Part shown: piece by piece, positions 53,491 to 61,925 of the stretch
How positions within the stretch are numbered: the stretch's first letter is position 1
Layout: each line of letters opens with the position of its first letter
NCBI RefSeq assembly: GCF_014656295.1
Contig: NZ_BNCD01000016.1
Span: 124,001 to 188,000, forward strand
Direction: 5' to 3'
Source of the DNA: Streptomyces sulfonofaciens
Lineage (GTDB): Bacteria > Actinomycetota > Actinomycetes > Streptomycetales > Streptomycetaceae
DNA length: 64,000 nucleotides
The notes under the pieces: model-generated
Told to the model about the DNA's origin: nothing
Databases searched by the model: none
The model's input: the letters and a program-made list of their open reading frames with translations, nothing else
Program-made: the position numbers and the translations under genes

Positions 53491-53540
53491 CGACTGATGG
53501 ACAAAGCGACTGATGAACAAATCGACTGAAAAGGATCATT
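53491..53540 (-). repeat. 16-base tandem repeats in promoter region of the TAP hydrolase
   Basis: CGACTGATGGACAAAG (53491-53506) and CGACTGATGAACAAAT (53507-53522) are adjacent near-copies, followed by the start of a third (CGACTGA). They lie in the only A+T-rich patch of the 53266-53676 spacer, about 230 bases from the start codon. They could be an operator array or promoter elements. No gene was seen in the spacer. Confidence 0.55.
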
Positions 53541-53676
53541 AGGTCGCTGGGGGTGCTTGTAAAGCACCGGGGGGTGGTGTCGGGCGGACGGGACGGCAGC
53601 CGCCTGCCGGGGCGGGCCCCGCAGATCGGCCGGGGGCGGCCGGGCCCGCAGCGGGAGGCGGTCGCCGCGAGCGGCC

Positions 53677-55383
53677 TCAGACCCGCTGCAACGCCAGCCG
53701 TGCCGCCCGCACCATCCGGGCCACGGCACGCCCGGACGGCGGGTTCGGGCCGGAGCGCTCCAACCACCACGCCGTCAGCCTGCGCCGGGTCGCGGAGTCG
53801 TGCGGTCGCCCGGCGAGCAGCAGGTGTTCGGCGAAGTCGAGTGCGTCGCGCCGGTAGCCGCCGGTCATCGGCCGGGTGTGGGCGTACGACAGGAACGCGC
53901 TGCGGTAGGCGGCACCGAGGATCCCGGGCAGTTCGGGCGCCACCTTCGCCACGACGTCCGCGCGCTTGCCGGCCAGTGCCCGGCCCTGCAGAGCGAGCCG
54001 GCCGCGGTCGAACCCCTCGGGCACCGGCGTACCGGCCACCAGCGAGGAGAGCAGCGCGGCCTGTTCCAGCCCGAGCCGCTGCCGCGCGGGCTCGGTGGCG
54101 GACGTGGCGGACGTGGCGGCGGGCGCGGTGCCGGAGCCGGGGGTGCCGGACGGAGTGCTCCCCGGTGCCGTACCGGCGGCGGCCCGGGCCCGCGGCACGG
54201 TCGGCGTCCGAGGCGGCGCGACCCGCCCCGTCGTCGCGGCGGTGGGCGCCCCGGTCCTCGTGCCGGCCCCCGTACCGGCCCCCGGGGCTCCCACCGCCGC
54301 GCCCCCCGCGGCCGCTCGTGTCCCGTGAGCGGCCCCACCCCCCACTGTGGTCCGTACCGTCTGACGGTCCTTCGCCGCAGATCCCCGTGACACCGCCTGC
54401 GCCCCCTGCGGTGAGGCCGCCTGCGCCCTGTGAGGTGGGACCGGCTCGGCCTTCTGGGCCTTCTCGGCCGTCTCCGGCGGGAGAGATCCCCCACCTCCGC
54501 GAAGGGTGTGCTCGGCCGTGTCGCGCCGCGCCGGTCCGGTCGTGCGCCGCCCAACGGGCCCCGCCGTCGCGATGACCGCGCGGATCGCCCGCAGTTCCTC
54601 CTCCAGCTCGGCCGGGGCCGGGAAGTCCTCGTCGCGTTCCAGCAGGACGCCCGGCGGGACGGTCCGGGAGGCCAGGTCGGCGAGTACGTCGAGCACCGGC
54701 CGGGAGACCGGGTGGGCGTGGGTGTCGTGCCAGACGCCGTCGCGCTCGTGGCCGCCGGCCACGTGCACGTAGGCGATGGCCTCCACCGGCAGCTCGTCCA
54801 GCGCCTTCGCCGGGTCCTCGCCGCGGTTGACGTGGTTGGTGTGCAGGTTCGCCACGTCGATCAGCAGCCGCACACCCGTCCGCTCCACCAGCTCGGAGAG
54901 GAACTGGCCCTCCGTCAGCTCGTCGGCGGGCCATCCGAACAGGGCGGCGATGTTCTCCACGGCCAGCGGCACCGGCAGCGCGTCCTGGGCGATGCGGACG
55001 TTCTCGCAGAGCACCGCGAGCGCGTCGCGGGTGCGCGGCACCGGAAGCAGGTGACCGGCCTCCAGCCGCTGTGACGCGGTCAGTTCGCCGCCCGCTCTGA
55101 CGAAGGCGATGTGCTCGGTGACCAACGGCGCCCGCAGGGCCTCGGCGCGCGCGGCAAGATCGGCGAGCCGTCGTGGATCCGGCCGCTCGGCGCCGCCCAG
55201 CCCGAGGCCGACCCCGTGCGGCACCACCGTGACGCCGCGCTCGCGCAGCCGCAGCAGGGGCTCGGGGAGGTGGTCCGGGCAGACGTTCTCCGCGACGGCC
55301 TCGACCCAGTCGATGCCCGGCATCCGCTCCACCGCCTCGGCGATCTCCGGCCGCCAGCCGATCCCGGTTCCCAGCCGCTCCAT
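53677..55383 (-). CDS. DUF692 (multinuclear non-haem iron oxidase family) fusion protein
   Basis: 568 aa. ATG 55383 has GGAGG 6 bases upstream. Residues 1-275 are a DUF692/MNIO TIM barrel: GIGWRPEIAEAVERM, then metal-site candidates VTEHIAF, LAVENIAALF, LIDVANLHTNHVN, YVHVAGGHERDG, WHDTHAHPV and LLERDEDFP. Residues about 276-440 are a low-complexity Ala/Pro/Thr/Gly linker. Residues about 440-568 form a separate helical domain (LEQAALLSSLVAGTPVPEGF, SYAHTRPMTGGYRRDALDF). MNIO enzymes (MbnB, TglH, ChrH) modify cysteines or asparagines of ribosomal peptides, usually with a partner protein. Here a partner-like domain may be fused, but no precursor peptide gene was identified nearby. Confidence 0.88.
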   Translation of the reverse strand: MERLGTGIGWRPEIAEAVERMPGIDWVEAVAENVCPDHLPEPLLRLRERGVTVVPHGVGLGLGGAERPDPRRLADLAARAEALRAPLVTEHIAFVRAGGELTASQRLEAGHLLPVPRTRDALAVLCENVRIAQDALPVPLAVENIAALFGWPADELTEGQFLSELVERTGVRLLIDVANLHTNHVNRGEDPAKALDELPVEAIAYVHVAGGHERDGVWHDTHAHPVSRPVLDVLADLASRTVPPGVLLERDEDFPAPAELEEELRAIRAVIATAGPVGRRTTGPARRDTAEHTLRGGGGSLPPETAEKAQKAEPVPPHRAQAASPQGAQAVSRGSAAKDRQTVRTTVGGGAAHGTRAAAGGAAVGAPGAGTGAGTRTGAPTAATTGRVAPPRTPTVPRARAAAGTAPGSTPSGTPGSGTAPAATSATSATEPARQRLGLEQAALLSSLVAGTPVPEGFDRGRLALQGRALAGKRADVVAKVAPELPGILGAAYRSAFLSYAHTRPMTGGYRRDALDFAEHLLLAGRPHDSATRRRLTAWWLERSGPNPPSGRAVARMVRAARLALQRV

Positions 55384-55814
55384 GCCCCCTCCTCCGTCCC
55401 GCCCCCGTACCACCGGCCCGCACGGCCCCCGCCGTGTCAGGGCGCCCCCGCGCCCGGTGCCGCGGCACCCCGGTTTCCCTGTGCCGTGCCGTTCTCATCA
55501 CCAGGGTGCGGTGCCGCGAACCGTCCGCGGGCGCCTTCAGAGGAACATTTGAGCTTCGCGGGACCGGGCCGGGGTCCGCCGCGGCGGCGGTGGCCGCCCT
55601 GCGACGGCGTGGCGGCGTGACGCGTGCCGGCGCGGGGCAGTGCCTTTCGGTCGGCGGGTCGGCGGGTCGGCGGGTCGGCGGGTCGGCGGGCCTGCGGAGC
55701 CGGCGGAGCTGACGGGACCGACGGCGCGCCGCCCGCCCGGACCGGGCCGGCACCGGGGGCCCGCCATGCCCGGCGACGGGCCAGGGCCGACGGTGCGTCA
55801 TGCCCGGCGACGGG
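55384..55814. other. 430-base spacer upstream of DUF692 gene
   Basis: No peptide gene or other gene could be supported on either strand. It contains the 8-base tandem array listed separately and no clear terminator. Confidence 0.45.
55649..55690. repeat. 8-base tandem array GGTCGGCG x5.25
   Basis: Five perfect consecutive copies of GGTCGGCG plus GG. Likely a hypervariable slippage array between the DUF692 and Pth2-like genes. Confidence 0.9.
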
Positions 55815-56582
55815 TCACGCCCGACGGCTGCCGGACAGCTCCGCCACCCGGTGGTGCCCCTCGACCGCCACGGTGTCCCCGGGAGCGATCTCCGTGAAGC
55901 CCGCGTCATGCACCACGGGTCCGCCACCGGCCGTGACCGTGTGCCAGTGCGCGGGGTCCGCGGTGCGGACGGAGAGCGGGAAGCCGGCCGCGCGCCAGGT
56001 CCTGCGCTCCGCCTCCGACAGGTCCCACCAGGCGAGTTGCGCGCCGTGCCCGGCCTGCGCCATGGCCTTGCCAGCGGTCATGTCGACATGGGGACTTATC
56101 CACAGCACGGGTGCGCGGGGATCGGCGTCGGCCGGGGGTCCCGGGTCGTCCAACTGCGTGCCGGAGACCTGGAGCCGGGACAACTCCTTGGGCCAGCCGT
56201 CCAGCGGGACCGGCGGGAAGACCCGCACCTGTGCCGTCCCACCGGTGACCGTGATGCCGTCCAGCGCCTCCGCGCGGCGCCACTCGGCACCGCGCGCCCG
56301 GCGTACGACCTTGCGGATCCGGCCGTCCTGCCAGTTCCGCACGGCCTGCGCCCAGGGCCCCTCGCCGAGCGAGCGCGGGTCGCTCAGCATCACCAGCACG
56401 GCACGGGCCGCGGTCTCCAGCGCGTCGGTACGGGCCGGGGGAGCGGCCCGCTCGATCCGCACCACCATCGGCAGCACGAACTGCCGCGCCTCGTCGCGCA
56501 CCGAACCGGCGTACGGCAACGGGCCGTCCTGGTCCGCGCCCTGCGGCGCCGCGCTGTCCGCACCGGAGTTCTCACTGGTCAC
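55815..56582 (-). CDS. Pth2-like aminoacyl/peptidyl-tRNA hydrolase
   Basis: 255 aa. GTG 56582 (TSENSGADSAAP) is used. The N-terminal half is an actinobacterial extension (RQFVLPMVVRIERAAPPART). The C-terminal Pth2-type domain has DMTAGKAMAQAGHGAQLAWW with the conserved lysine and histidine, then FPLSVRTADPAHW and FTEIAPGDTVAV. Established Pth2 enzymes recycle peptidyl-tRNA; actinobacterial members with this long N-terminus are uncharacterised. No partner gene is in the same direction immediately upstream. Confidence 0.8.
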   Translation of the reverse strand: MTSENSGADSAAPQGADQDGPLPYAGSVRDEARQFVLPMVVRIERAAPPARTDALETAARAVLVMLSDPRSLGEGPWAQAVRNWQDGRIRKVVRRARGAEWRRAEALDGITVTGGTAQVRVFPPVPLDGWPKELSRLQVSGTQLDDPGPPADADPRAPVLWISPHVDMTAGKAMAQAGHGAQLAWWDLSEAERRTWRAAGFPLSVRTADPAHWHTVTAGGGPVVHDAGFTEIAPGDTVAVEGHHRVAELSGSRRA

Positions 56583-56635
56583 GCGTCCAGTCTGCCAGGC
56601 GTTCCGGCAGCGGCCGCGGGCGCGTCCGGGCGCGG

Positions 56636-56684
56636 GCCCCCGTACGGTGCGGGAGTACGGGCCCCCTACGGTGCGGGAGTACGG
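56636..56684. repeat. 24/25-base direct duplication
   Basis: Two near-identical units sharing TACGGTGCGGGAGTACGG (56643-56660 and 56667-56684) differ by one base in the C-tract before it. They lie in the divergent promoter region of the Pth2-like and ABC genes and each carries GTACGGTGC-type dyads, so they could double an operator. Confidence 0.6.
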
Positions 56685-56813
56685 GGCCCGGGCGCCGGCA
56701 CGTGCGGCGCGACGGCACCGGCGCGGGCACTGCCACGGAGCCTGCCGCCGAGGCCCGCACCCGCGGCCCGCACCGGCTTGGCGCGGGCCGTTCCGGCCGC
56801 CAGGATGGGGCGC

Positions 56814-57923
56814 ATGACGCGTTCGCACGCCGCGAAGCCCGGCTCCCGCGGGGGCGCGGGTCCCCGGATCCGCCTCCAGGGAGCAGGCCGGCGATACGGG
56901 CTGCGCGGTCCCTGGGTGCTGCGCGGGATCGACCTGGAGGTGCCCGCCGGGGCGCTGCTGCGCATCGACGGGGTGAACGGCAGCGGCAAGTCGACGCTGC
57001 TGCGGCTGCTCGCGGGCCTCGACGCCCCCAGCGAGGGCCGCGTCACGGGTCGGCCGCGCACGGCCTACGTTCCCGAGCGCTTCCCGGCCCGCCTGCCCTT
57101 CACCGCCGAGGGGTACCTGATCCACCTCGGCCGGGTGCACGGCCTCTCCCGCGAGGCCGCGGCGCGCGGCGCGGCGGGCTGGATGGAGCGCTTCGGCGCC
57201 GGGGAGCACCTGCGCACACCGCTGTCCGAGCTCTCCAAGGGCAGCAGCCAGAAGGTCGCCGTCAGCCAGGCGCTGCTCGCCGCCCCCGACCTGCTGCTGC
57301 TCGACGAGGCGTGGACCGGCCTGGACGCGGCGGCCCGCGCCGAACTGGACGGTGCCGTCCTGGAACGCAGGGCCGCGGGCTGCTCCGTCGTCTTCGTCGA
57401 CCACGACCCGCGCCGCCTCGCCGGCCTGTCCGACGCCACGTACACCGTCGCGGGCGGCGCCCTGCGGCGATGTGCGGGCGCACCCGCAGCCCCGTCCGTC
57501 GGCATCGTGGCCCTCGCACCGCCGGGCACCGACCCCGCCGCCGGCCCGCCCACCGCACCGTTCCCGGTCGCCCCGGGCCCCTCGGGCGCCGTCCGCCTGA
57601 CGGTGCCCGCCACCGACTCGGACGCCGTCCTGCGCGACCTGCTGACCACGCGGCCCGCGTGGCACGTGGTCTCGGTGACGCCGCTGCCCACCCCCGCCGA
57701 CACCGCGCCACGGACCGGCGGCCCCCGCGTACCCGCCCCGCCGGACGCCACGGCGGCACCGGATTCCTGCGCCGCACCCGTGCGCCCCGTCCCACCGCCC
57801 GCCGCACCCGTACGCCCCGCACCGCCGCCCGCCGCACCGCCGCCCGCCTCGGCCCCGCACGCAGGCCCGCCGCCCGGCACCCCGTCCCGCGTGAGCGGAT
57901 CCGCGGACGGAGGGACCGCGTGA
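56814..57923 (+). CDS. ABC exporter ATPase with long Ala/Pro tail
   Basis: 369-aa ATP-binding subunit. ATG 56814 (MTRSHAAKPG) is preferred over ATG 56805 because AGGA lies about 8 bases upstream. Residues about 20-215 are a standard nucleotide-binding domain: Walker A GVNGSGKST, signature LSKGSSQKVAVSQALL, Walker B LLLLDEAWTGLD, H-loop VFVDHDP. Residues about 220-369 are an Ala/Pro/Thr-rich extension with repeated PVRP(V/A)PPPAAP units, unusual for an ABC ATPase. GTGA overlap with the permease gene. The substrate is unknown. Confidence 0.85.
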   Translation: MTRSHAAKPGSRGGAGPRIRLQGAGRRYGLRGPWVLRGIDLEVPAGALLRIDGVNGSGKSTLLRLLAGLDAPSEGRVTGRPRTAYVPERFPARLPFTAEGYLIHLGRVHGLSREAAARGAAGWMERFGAGEHLRTPLSELSKGSSQKVAVSQALLAAPDLLLLDEAWTGLDAAARAELDGAVLERRAAGCSVVFVDHDPRRLAGLSDATYTVAGGALRRCAGAPAAPSVGIVALAPPGTDPAAGPPTAPFPVAPGPSGAVRLTVPATDSDAVLRDLLTTRPAWHVVSVTPLPTPADTAPRTGGPRVPAPPDATAAPDSCAAPVRPVPPPAAPVRPAPPPAAPPPASAPHAGPPPGTPSRVSGSADGGTA

Positions 57924-58588
57924 GCGCCCTGCTCCACTACCACCTCGCCCTTCTGGTGCGCTCCCAGCGCTGGCTGCCGCCGGTCCTCCTCTACGCGGTC
58001 TTCCTCTGCGTCGGCATCAGATCGGGCCAGCCCGTGCTGGACAGCCTGGGCTTCGCGTCCGCCTGCGTGCTGCCCGTCGCCGCCTGGCTGGTGCACATCT
58101 GCGTCACCAACGAGCCGTCCGCGGCGCGCAACTGCGTGGCCGCGCCCGCCGGGTCGGCGCGGGCGCACCTCGCCTGTCTGCTGGTCGCGTTCTGCACGGC
58201 CGTGCTGCTCGGCACGGTGGCCGCCCTGCTCGTCACCGCCATCAGCGAGCCGGCGAGCAGCGACCACCAGGTGCCGGTGCCCCGACCCGCCGCCGGCTTC
58301 GCCGGCCTGCTCGCCATGCTGGCCTGCGCACTGCTGGGCACCGCGGTGGGGGCGCTGACGAGCAGGCCGCTGCTGCGCAGCACCGGCCGGGCCGTGCCGG
58401 CGCTGGTGCTCGCCGTGTTCCTGGCGCTGGTGCTGGCCGGCTCGCCGGCCCGCGAGGCCCTCACGGACATGGTGACCGGGTCCCAGGACGGCGCGGTCCG
58501 CATCCCGCTGCTGCCCTGCGCCACGGGCGCCGCCGCCGCTCTCGCCGCCACCGCCGTGGCGTGCGCGCTGACGAGCCGCAGGGACTGA
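57920..58588 (+). CDS. ABC exporter permease, small
   Basis: 222-aa integral membrane protein with about six hydrophobic segments (WLPPVLLYAVFLCVGI, GFASACVLPVAAWLVHICV, LLVAFCTAVLLGTVAALLV, and three more). No close family is recognised, but the 4-base overlap with the ATPase gene makes it the membrane partner of a two-gene ABC-2-like exporter. Confidence 0.8.
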   Translation: MSALLHYHLALLVRSQRWLPPVLLYAVFLCVGIRSGQPVLDSLGFASACVLPVAAWLVHICVTNEPSAARNCVAAPAGSARAHLACLLVAFCTAVLLGTVAALLVTAISEPASSDHQVPVPRPAAGFAGLLAMLACALLGTAVGALTSRPLLRSTGRAVPALVLAVFLALVLAGSPAREALTDMVTGSQDGAVRIPLLPCATGAAAALAATAVACALTSRRD

Positions 58589-58750
58589 GCGGCGCCCCCG
58601 GCCCCACGGTCCGGCCCGTACGCGGTCCGCCCCCGCGGCGCGTGCGGCCTCGCCCAGCGGCCGGGCGCCGCGCACGGCAACGTGCGGCGCGCACACCCCG
58701 GCCGGGCGGCCGCACACCCCGCCGGGTCGGCGACCGGTGGCACCGGCACC

Positions 58751-59116
58751 TCACCCGGAACAGGCCGTGCGCTCCGCCTCCTGCCACTCGCACACCGGGC
58801 ACAGCGTGACCCCCGGGTGAGTCCTCGGGTACTCGGTGACGGCACGGCACAGTACGCACTCGGCGAACGGCGGCCCGGTCACGACGCCCGCACCCTCGGC
58901 CGCGGCATCCTCCTCAGCGGCGGCATCCGCCTCGGCAGCCGCACCTGCTCCGGCAGCGGGATCCGTTCCGGCGGTCGAAGCCGCGTCCGCGCCGCCCCCG
59001 GCCGCCTGCGCGCCCGTACCGCGCCGCGTCCGCGCGCTTGCTGCCCCGTACCCGTCCACCACTGCGTGCCCCTTCTCCCGGTTCGCCCGCAGGCGGTCAC
59101 GGGGAATGTCCCGCAT
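58751..59116 (-). CDS. Small C-terminal zinc-ribbon protein
   Basis: 121 codons from ATG 59116 (MRDIPRDRLRANREKG); GTG 59194 is an alternative and no strong ribosome binding site decides. The middle is Ala/Glu/Gly low complexity. The C-terminus has a clear zinc ribbon, ECVLCRAVTEYPRTHPGVTL followed by CPVCEWQEA, of a kind I recall as conserved in streptomycetes. Function unknown; possibly RNA- or protein-binding. Confidence 0.6.
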   Translation of the reverse strand: MRDIPRDRLRANREKGHAVVDGYGAASARTRRGTGAQAAGGGADAASTAGTDPAAGAGAAAEADAAAEEDAAAEGAGVVTGPPFAECVLCRAVTEYPRTHPGVTLCPVCEWQEAERTACSG

Positions 59117-59325
59117 CCGTGGCCACGGGCGCAACGGCGCAGGTGCGGGCAGCCGCCGCGCCGCGGCACGCGCCGCGCGGGACCCCGTCGCCACCGCAGG
59201 CGGTCGGCCGGAACGGCAGCGACCGGTGCACGGGCCGGCGGCCGACGTGGGGCGACGGGGATCCGAGCGGCGGCACGGCCTCCCCGTACGGCGTCGCGCA
59301 CCACCGGCTGTCCGGCACCCGGCGC

Positions 59326-60447
59326 TCAGCCCTCGGCCGGGAGGCGGGCGGCCGGGAGGACGGGCGCGCCGAGGTGCACGGCCTCACGGGTCAGGGCGCT
59401 GAGGCGGGACAGGGCGCGCAGGTACTTCTTGCGGTAGCCGCCGGTCCTCACCCGGTCGCCGAAGACCCGGTCCAGGGGCTCGCCGGAGGCCAGGACCGGG
59501 ATCTCACGGTCGTACAGCCGGTCGGCGAGGACCACGAGACGCAGCGCCGCCGCCTCGTCGGGCACCGGCCGCACACCGGTGAGGCACAGGGCCGTGACCC
59601 CGTCGAGCAGTGCGCCGTACCGGCTCGGATGCAGATGGGCGAGGTGGTCGAGCAGACGTGGGAAGTCGTCGAGGCCGGCGCCGGGGAGGCGGTGCGCGGC
59701 CGCTGCGACCTGCTCCTCGGAGTACGGCGGCGGGGCCGCGGGCATACCGCGGTGGCGGTGGTCGGCTCCGTCGACGCGCAGCGTGCGGAAGCGTGCCGCA
59801 AGGCCCTGTATCTCGCGGCGGAAGTCCTCGGCCGCGAACCGTCCCTCGCCCAGCCTGTCGGGCAGGGTGTTCGAGGTGGCCGCGAGCGCCACACCGGCCG
59901 CGCCGAGCCCGTCGAGCAGGGACGAGACCAGGACGGTGTCGCCGGGGTCGTCGAGCTCGAACTCGTCGATGCACACCAGCCTGTGCCCGCTCAGGGCCCG
60001 CACCGTCCGCTGGAAACCGAGCGCTCCGGCGAGCTGCGTCAGCTCGGCGAAGGTGCAGAAGGCCTTGTGCTCGGGCGGTGCGGGAGCGGCGTGCCAGAGG
60101 GCGGCGAGCAGGTGCGTCTTGCCGACGCCGAAGCCGCCGTCCAGATAGACGCCGTCGCCACCGGTACGCCCTGCCCGCGCCCCGAACCAGCGGCGCCGGC
60201 CGGTCTGCCCGGCGCGCCCGCTCCCGAGCCCGGCGGCGAAGGCGGTGAGGGCCCGCACGGCCGCCGCCTGGCCCGGGGCGTCCGGGTCCGGGGCGTAGGT
60301 GTCGAAGCGCGCCGAGCCGAAGCGCGGCGGCGGCACCAGCCCGGCGATCAGCCGGTCCGCACCGACCTCCGGTGCGCGGGCGCACAGCGACACAGGCTGC
60401 ACGGCGGAGCGGGAGCCGGGCCCGGCAGGGGCAGGAGACGATGACAC
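59326..60447 (-). CDS. zapE: ZapE/AFG1-family ATPase
   Basis: 373-aa AAA-like ATPase. GTG 60447 has GGGGAA upstream. Walker A DGGFGVGKTHL, Walker B HRLVCIDEFELDDPGD, sensor region AATSNTLPDRLGEGRF, and arginine-containing GLAARFRTLRVDG. The family includes E. coli ZapE (cell division under stress) and mitochondrial AFG1 (protein quality control). It is divergent from the RibD-C reductase gene across 37 bases. Confidence 0.9.
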   Translation of the reverse strand: MSSSPAPAGPGSRSAVQPVSLCARAPEVGADRLIAGLVPPPRFGSARFDTYAPDPDAPGQAAAVRALTAFAAGLGSGRAGQTGRRRWFGARAGRTGGDGVYLDGGFGVGKTHLLAALWHAAPAPPEHKAFCTFAELTQLAGALGFQRTVRALSGHRLVCIDEFELDDPGDTVLVSSLLDGLGAAGVALAATSNTLPDRLGEGRFAAEDFRREIQGLAARFRTLRVDGADHRHRGMPAAPPPYSEEQVAAAAHRLPGAGLDDFPRLLDHLAHLHPSRYGALLDGVTALCLTGVRPVPDEAAALRLVVLADRLYDREIPVLASGEPLDRVFGDRVRTGGYRKKYLRALSRLSALTREAVHLGAPVLPAARLPAEG

Positions 60448-60484
60448 GCTTCCCCAGCCTAAGCGCCGTGCGAGACTGCACGGC

Positions 60485-61600
60485 ATGCGACGACTCTTCC
60501 CTGTGACCGAGGAGACACCAGGCAGGACGGGGCGTCGGGAGGCGAGGGAGCCGGGGGAGGGCGCCACCGCCCCCACGGCCGGGGCGGCCCCCGCGGCGGG
60601 GGACGGGGCGCGTTCGGGAGTGCGGGCGGCGCAGGAGGCGGAGGCCGCCTGGGGCGCGGGGCCTTCCGGCTCGACGGGAGCGGACGAGCGCGGCCTCGAC
60701 TGGCTCGCCGAGGCGTACGCGTACCCGGAGCCCCTGGGCGCAGGCGGCACGACACAGCAGGGCCCGGCGCAGGACCGGGGCTCCGCACGGGACCGCGAGG
60801 CGGAGGGGAGCCCGGCGCAGGACCGCCCGGCGCAGGACCAGGGGCCCGCACGGGATCAGGGCCTCGCCCAGGGCGGGGGCGCCGCGCGCGGCACCTGGTG
60901 GCTGCGCGCCAACATGGTCGCCGGCCTCGACGGCGCGGGCGAGCACGGCGGCCGCTCGCAGCCCCTGTCGGGCCCCGCCGACATGCGCGTCTTCGGTGTG
61001 CTGCGGTCCCTGGCGGACGTGGTGATCGTGGGCGCGGAGACCGTACGGCGGGAGGGGTACCGGCCGGCGCGGGCACGCAGGGCCTTCGCCGAGCGCCGGG
61101 CCGCGGCGGGCCAGGCGCCCGCGCCCGCGATCGCCGTGGTCAGCGCCGGCCTGGACCTGGACTTCTCCCGGCCGCTGTTCACCGAGCCGCTGGTGCCGAC
61201 CCTGGTCCTCACCGGGGAGGCGGCGCCCGCCGACCGGGTGGCCGCCGCACGTGCCGGGGGCGCGCAGGTGGTGATCGCCGGCTCGGGCGCCGGTGTGGTG
61301 CCGGAGCTGGTCGTGCGTGCGCTGGCGGCGCGCGGGTACCGGCGGATGCTGCTGGAGGGCGGGCCGCGGCTGCTCGGCCAGTTCGTGGCCGCGTCGGTGC
61401 TCGACGAACTCTGCCTGACGCTCTCCCCGGTCCTCACCGCCGGCCGGGCTCCGCGGATCGCGGAGGGCCCGGACATCGCGGTGCCCGACCGCCTCGAACT
61501 GGTATCCGTCCTTGAGGAGGACGGCTTCCTCTTCACGCGCTACCGGCGACAGGTGGACGCGCACGGGTCGTCATGCGCCGGCGCCCGGGCAATTCCATGA
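60485..61600 (+). CDS. Pyrimidine reductase family protein (RibD C-terminal domain only)
   Basis: 371-aa NADPH-dependent reductase of the RibD-C/dihydrofolate-reductase-like fold. ATG 60485 (MRRLFPVTEE) is used. After the conserved GLDWLAEAYAYPEPLG comes an in-frame insertion of about 50 residues of AQDR/ARDR/PAQDQ-type repeats before the domain resumes at WLRANMVAGLDGAG. Further motifs: QPLSGPADMRVFGVLRSLAD, VIVGAETVRREG and MLLEGGPRLLGQF. The deaminase half of RibD is absent. The natural substrate of these stand-alone actinobacterial members is unclear. Confidence 0.87.
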   Translation: MRRLFPVTEETPGRTGRREAREPGEGATAPTAGAAPAAGDGARSGVRAAQEAEAAWGAGPSGSTGADERGLDWLAEAYAYPEPLGAGGTTQQGPAQDRGSARDREAEGSPAQDRPAQDQGPARDQGLAQGGGAARGTWWLRANMVAGLDGAGEHGGRSQPLSGPADMRVFGVLRSLADVVIVGAETVRREGYRPARARRAFAERRAAAGQAPAPAIAVVSAGLDLDFSRPLFTEPLVPTLVLTGEAAPADRVAAARAGGAQVVIAGSGAGVVPELVVRALAARGYRRMLLEGGPRLLGQFVAASVLDELCLTLSPVLTAGRAPRIAEGPDIAVPDRLELVSVLEEDGFLFTRYRRQVDAHGSSCAGARAIP

Positions 61601-61925
61601 ACGCAACGGTCGGAAGATGTCGACGGCCCCGGAAAAGTGATCGTGCCGACATACTCGAATTGGTGAGGACAGCGCGCGCGTTCCCCGCGGTCACCCTGCA
61701 CCATTGATCGTACGAGCCGTATCAGTCGTGTCAGTCGTACTGCCTGAACCGGTTTCACCAGCCACTTCGGCCCCGCGCCCGGTCCGGTGCACACGAACAA
61801 GGGCCGTTCCGTTCTGCCGTCACCGGGCACACGGAAAGCCACCGCCCCGCGTGAGCCCAAGGGGCAGGATGGTTTCCGCAGGGTCCTGACGAGGGCGGGG
61901 CCCGAGGAGGAGAGGGGCGTCCGTC
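61601..61925. other. 325-base spacer
   Basis: No gene. Repeated CAGTCGT units around 61724-61740 and CGTACGAGCC suggest a small operator, with an A+T-richer promoter-like patch at 61620-61665. Confidence 0.4.

Noticed and set aside
51446..55927. Very long minus-strand open frame (about 1493 codons) over several genes
   Set aside because: Arg/Pro/Ala-rich out-of-frame translation of the TAP hydrolase and DUF692 genes; no domain and no plausible start.
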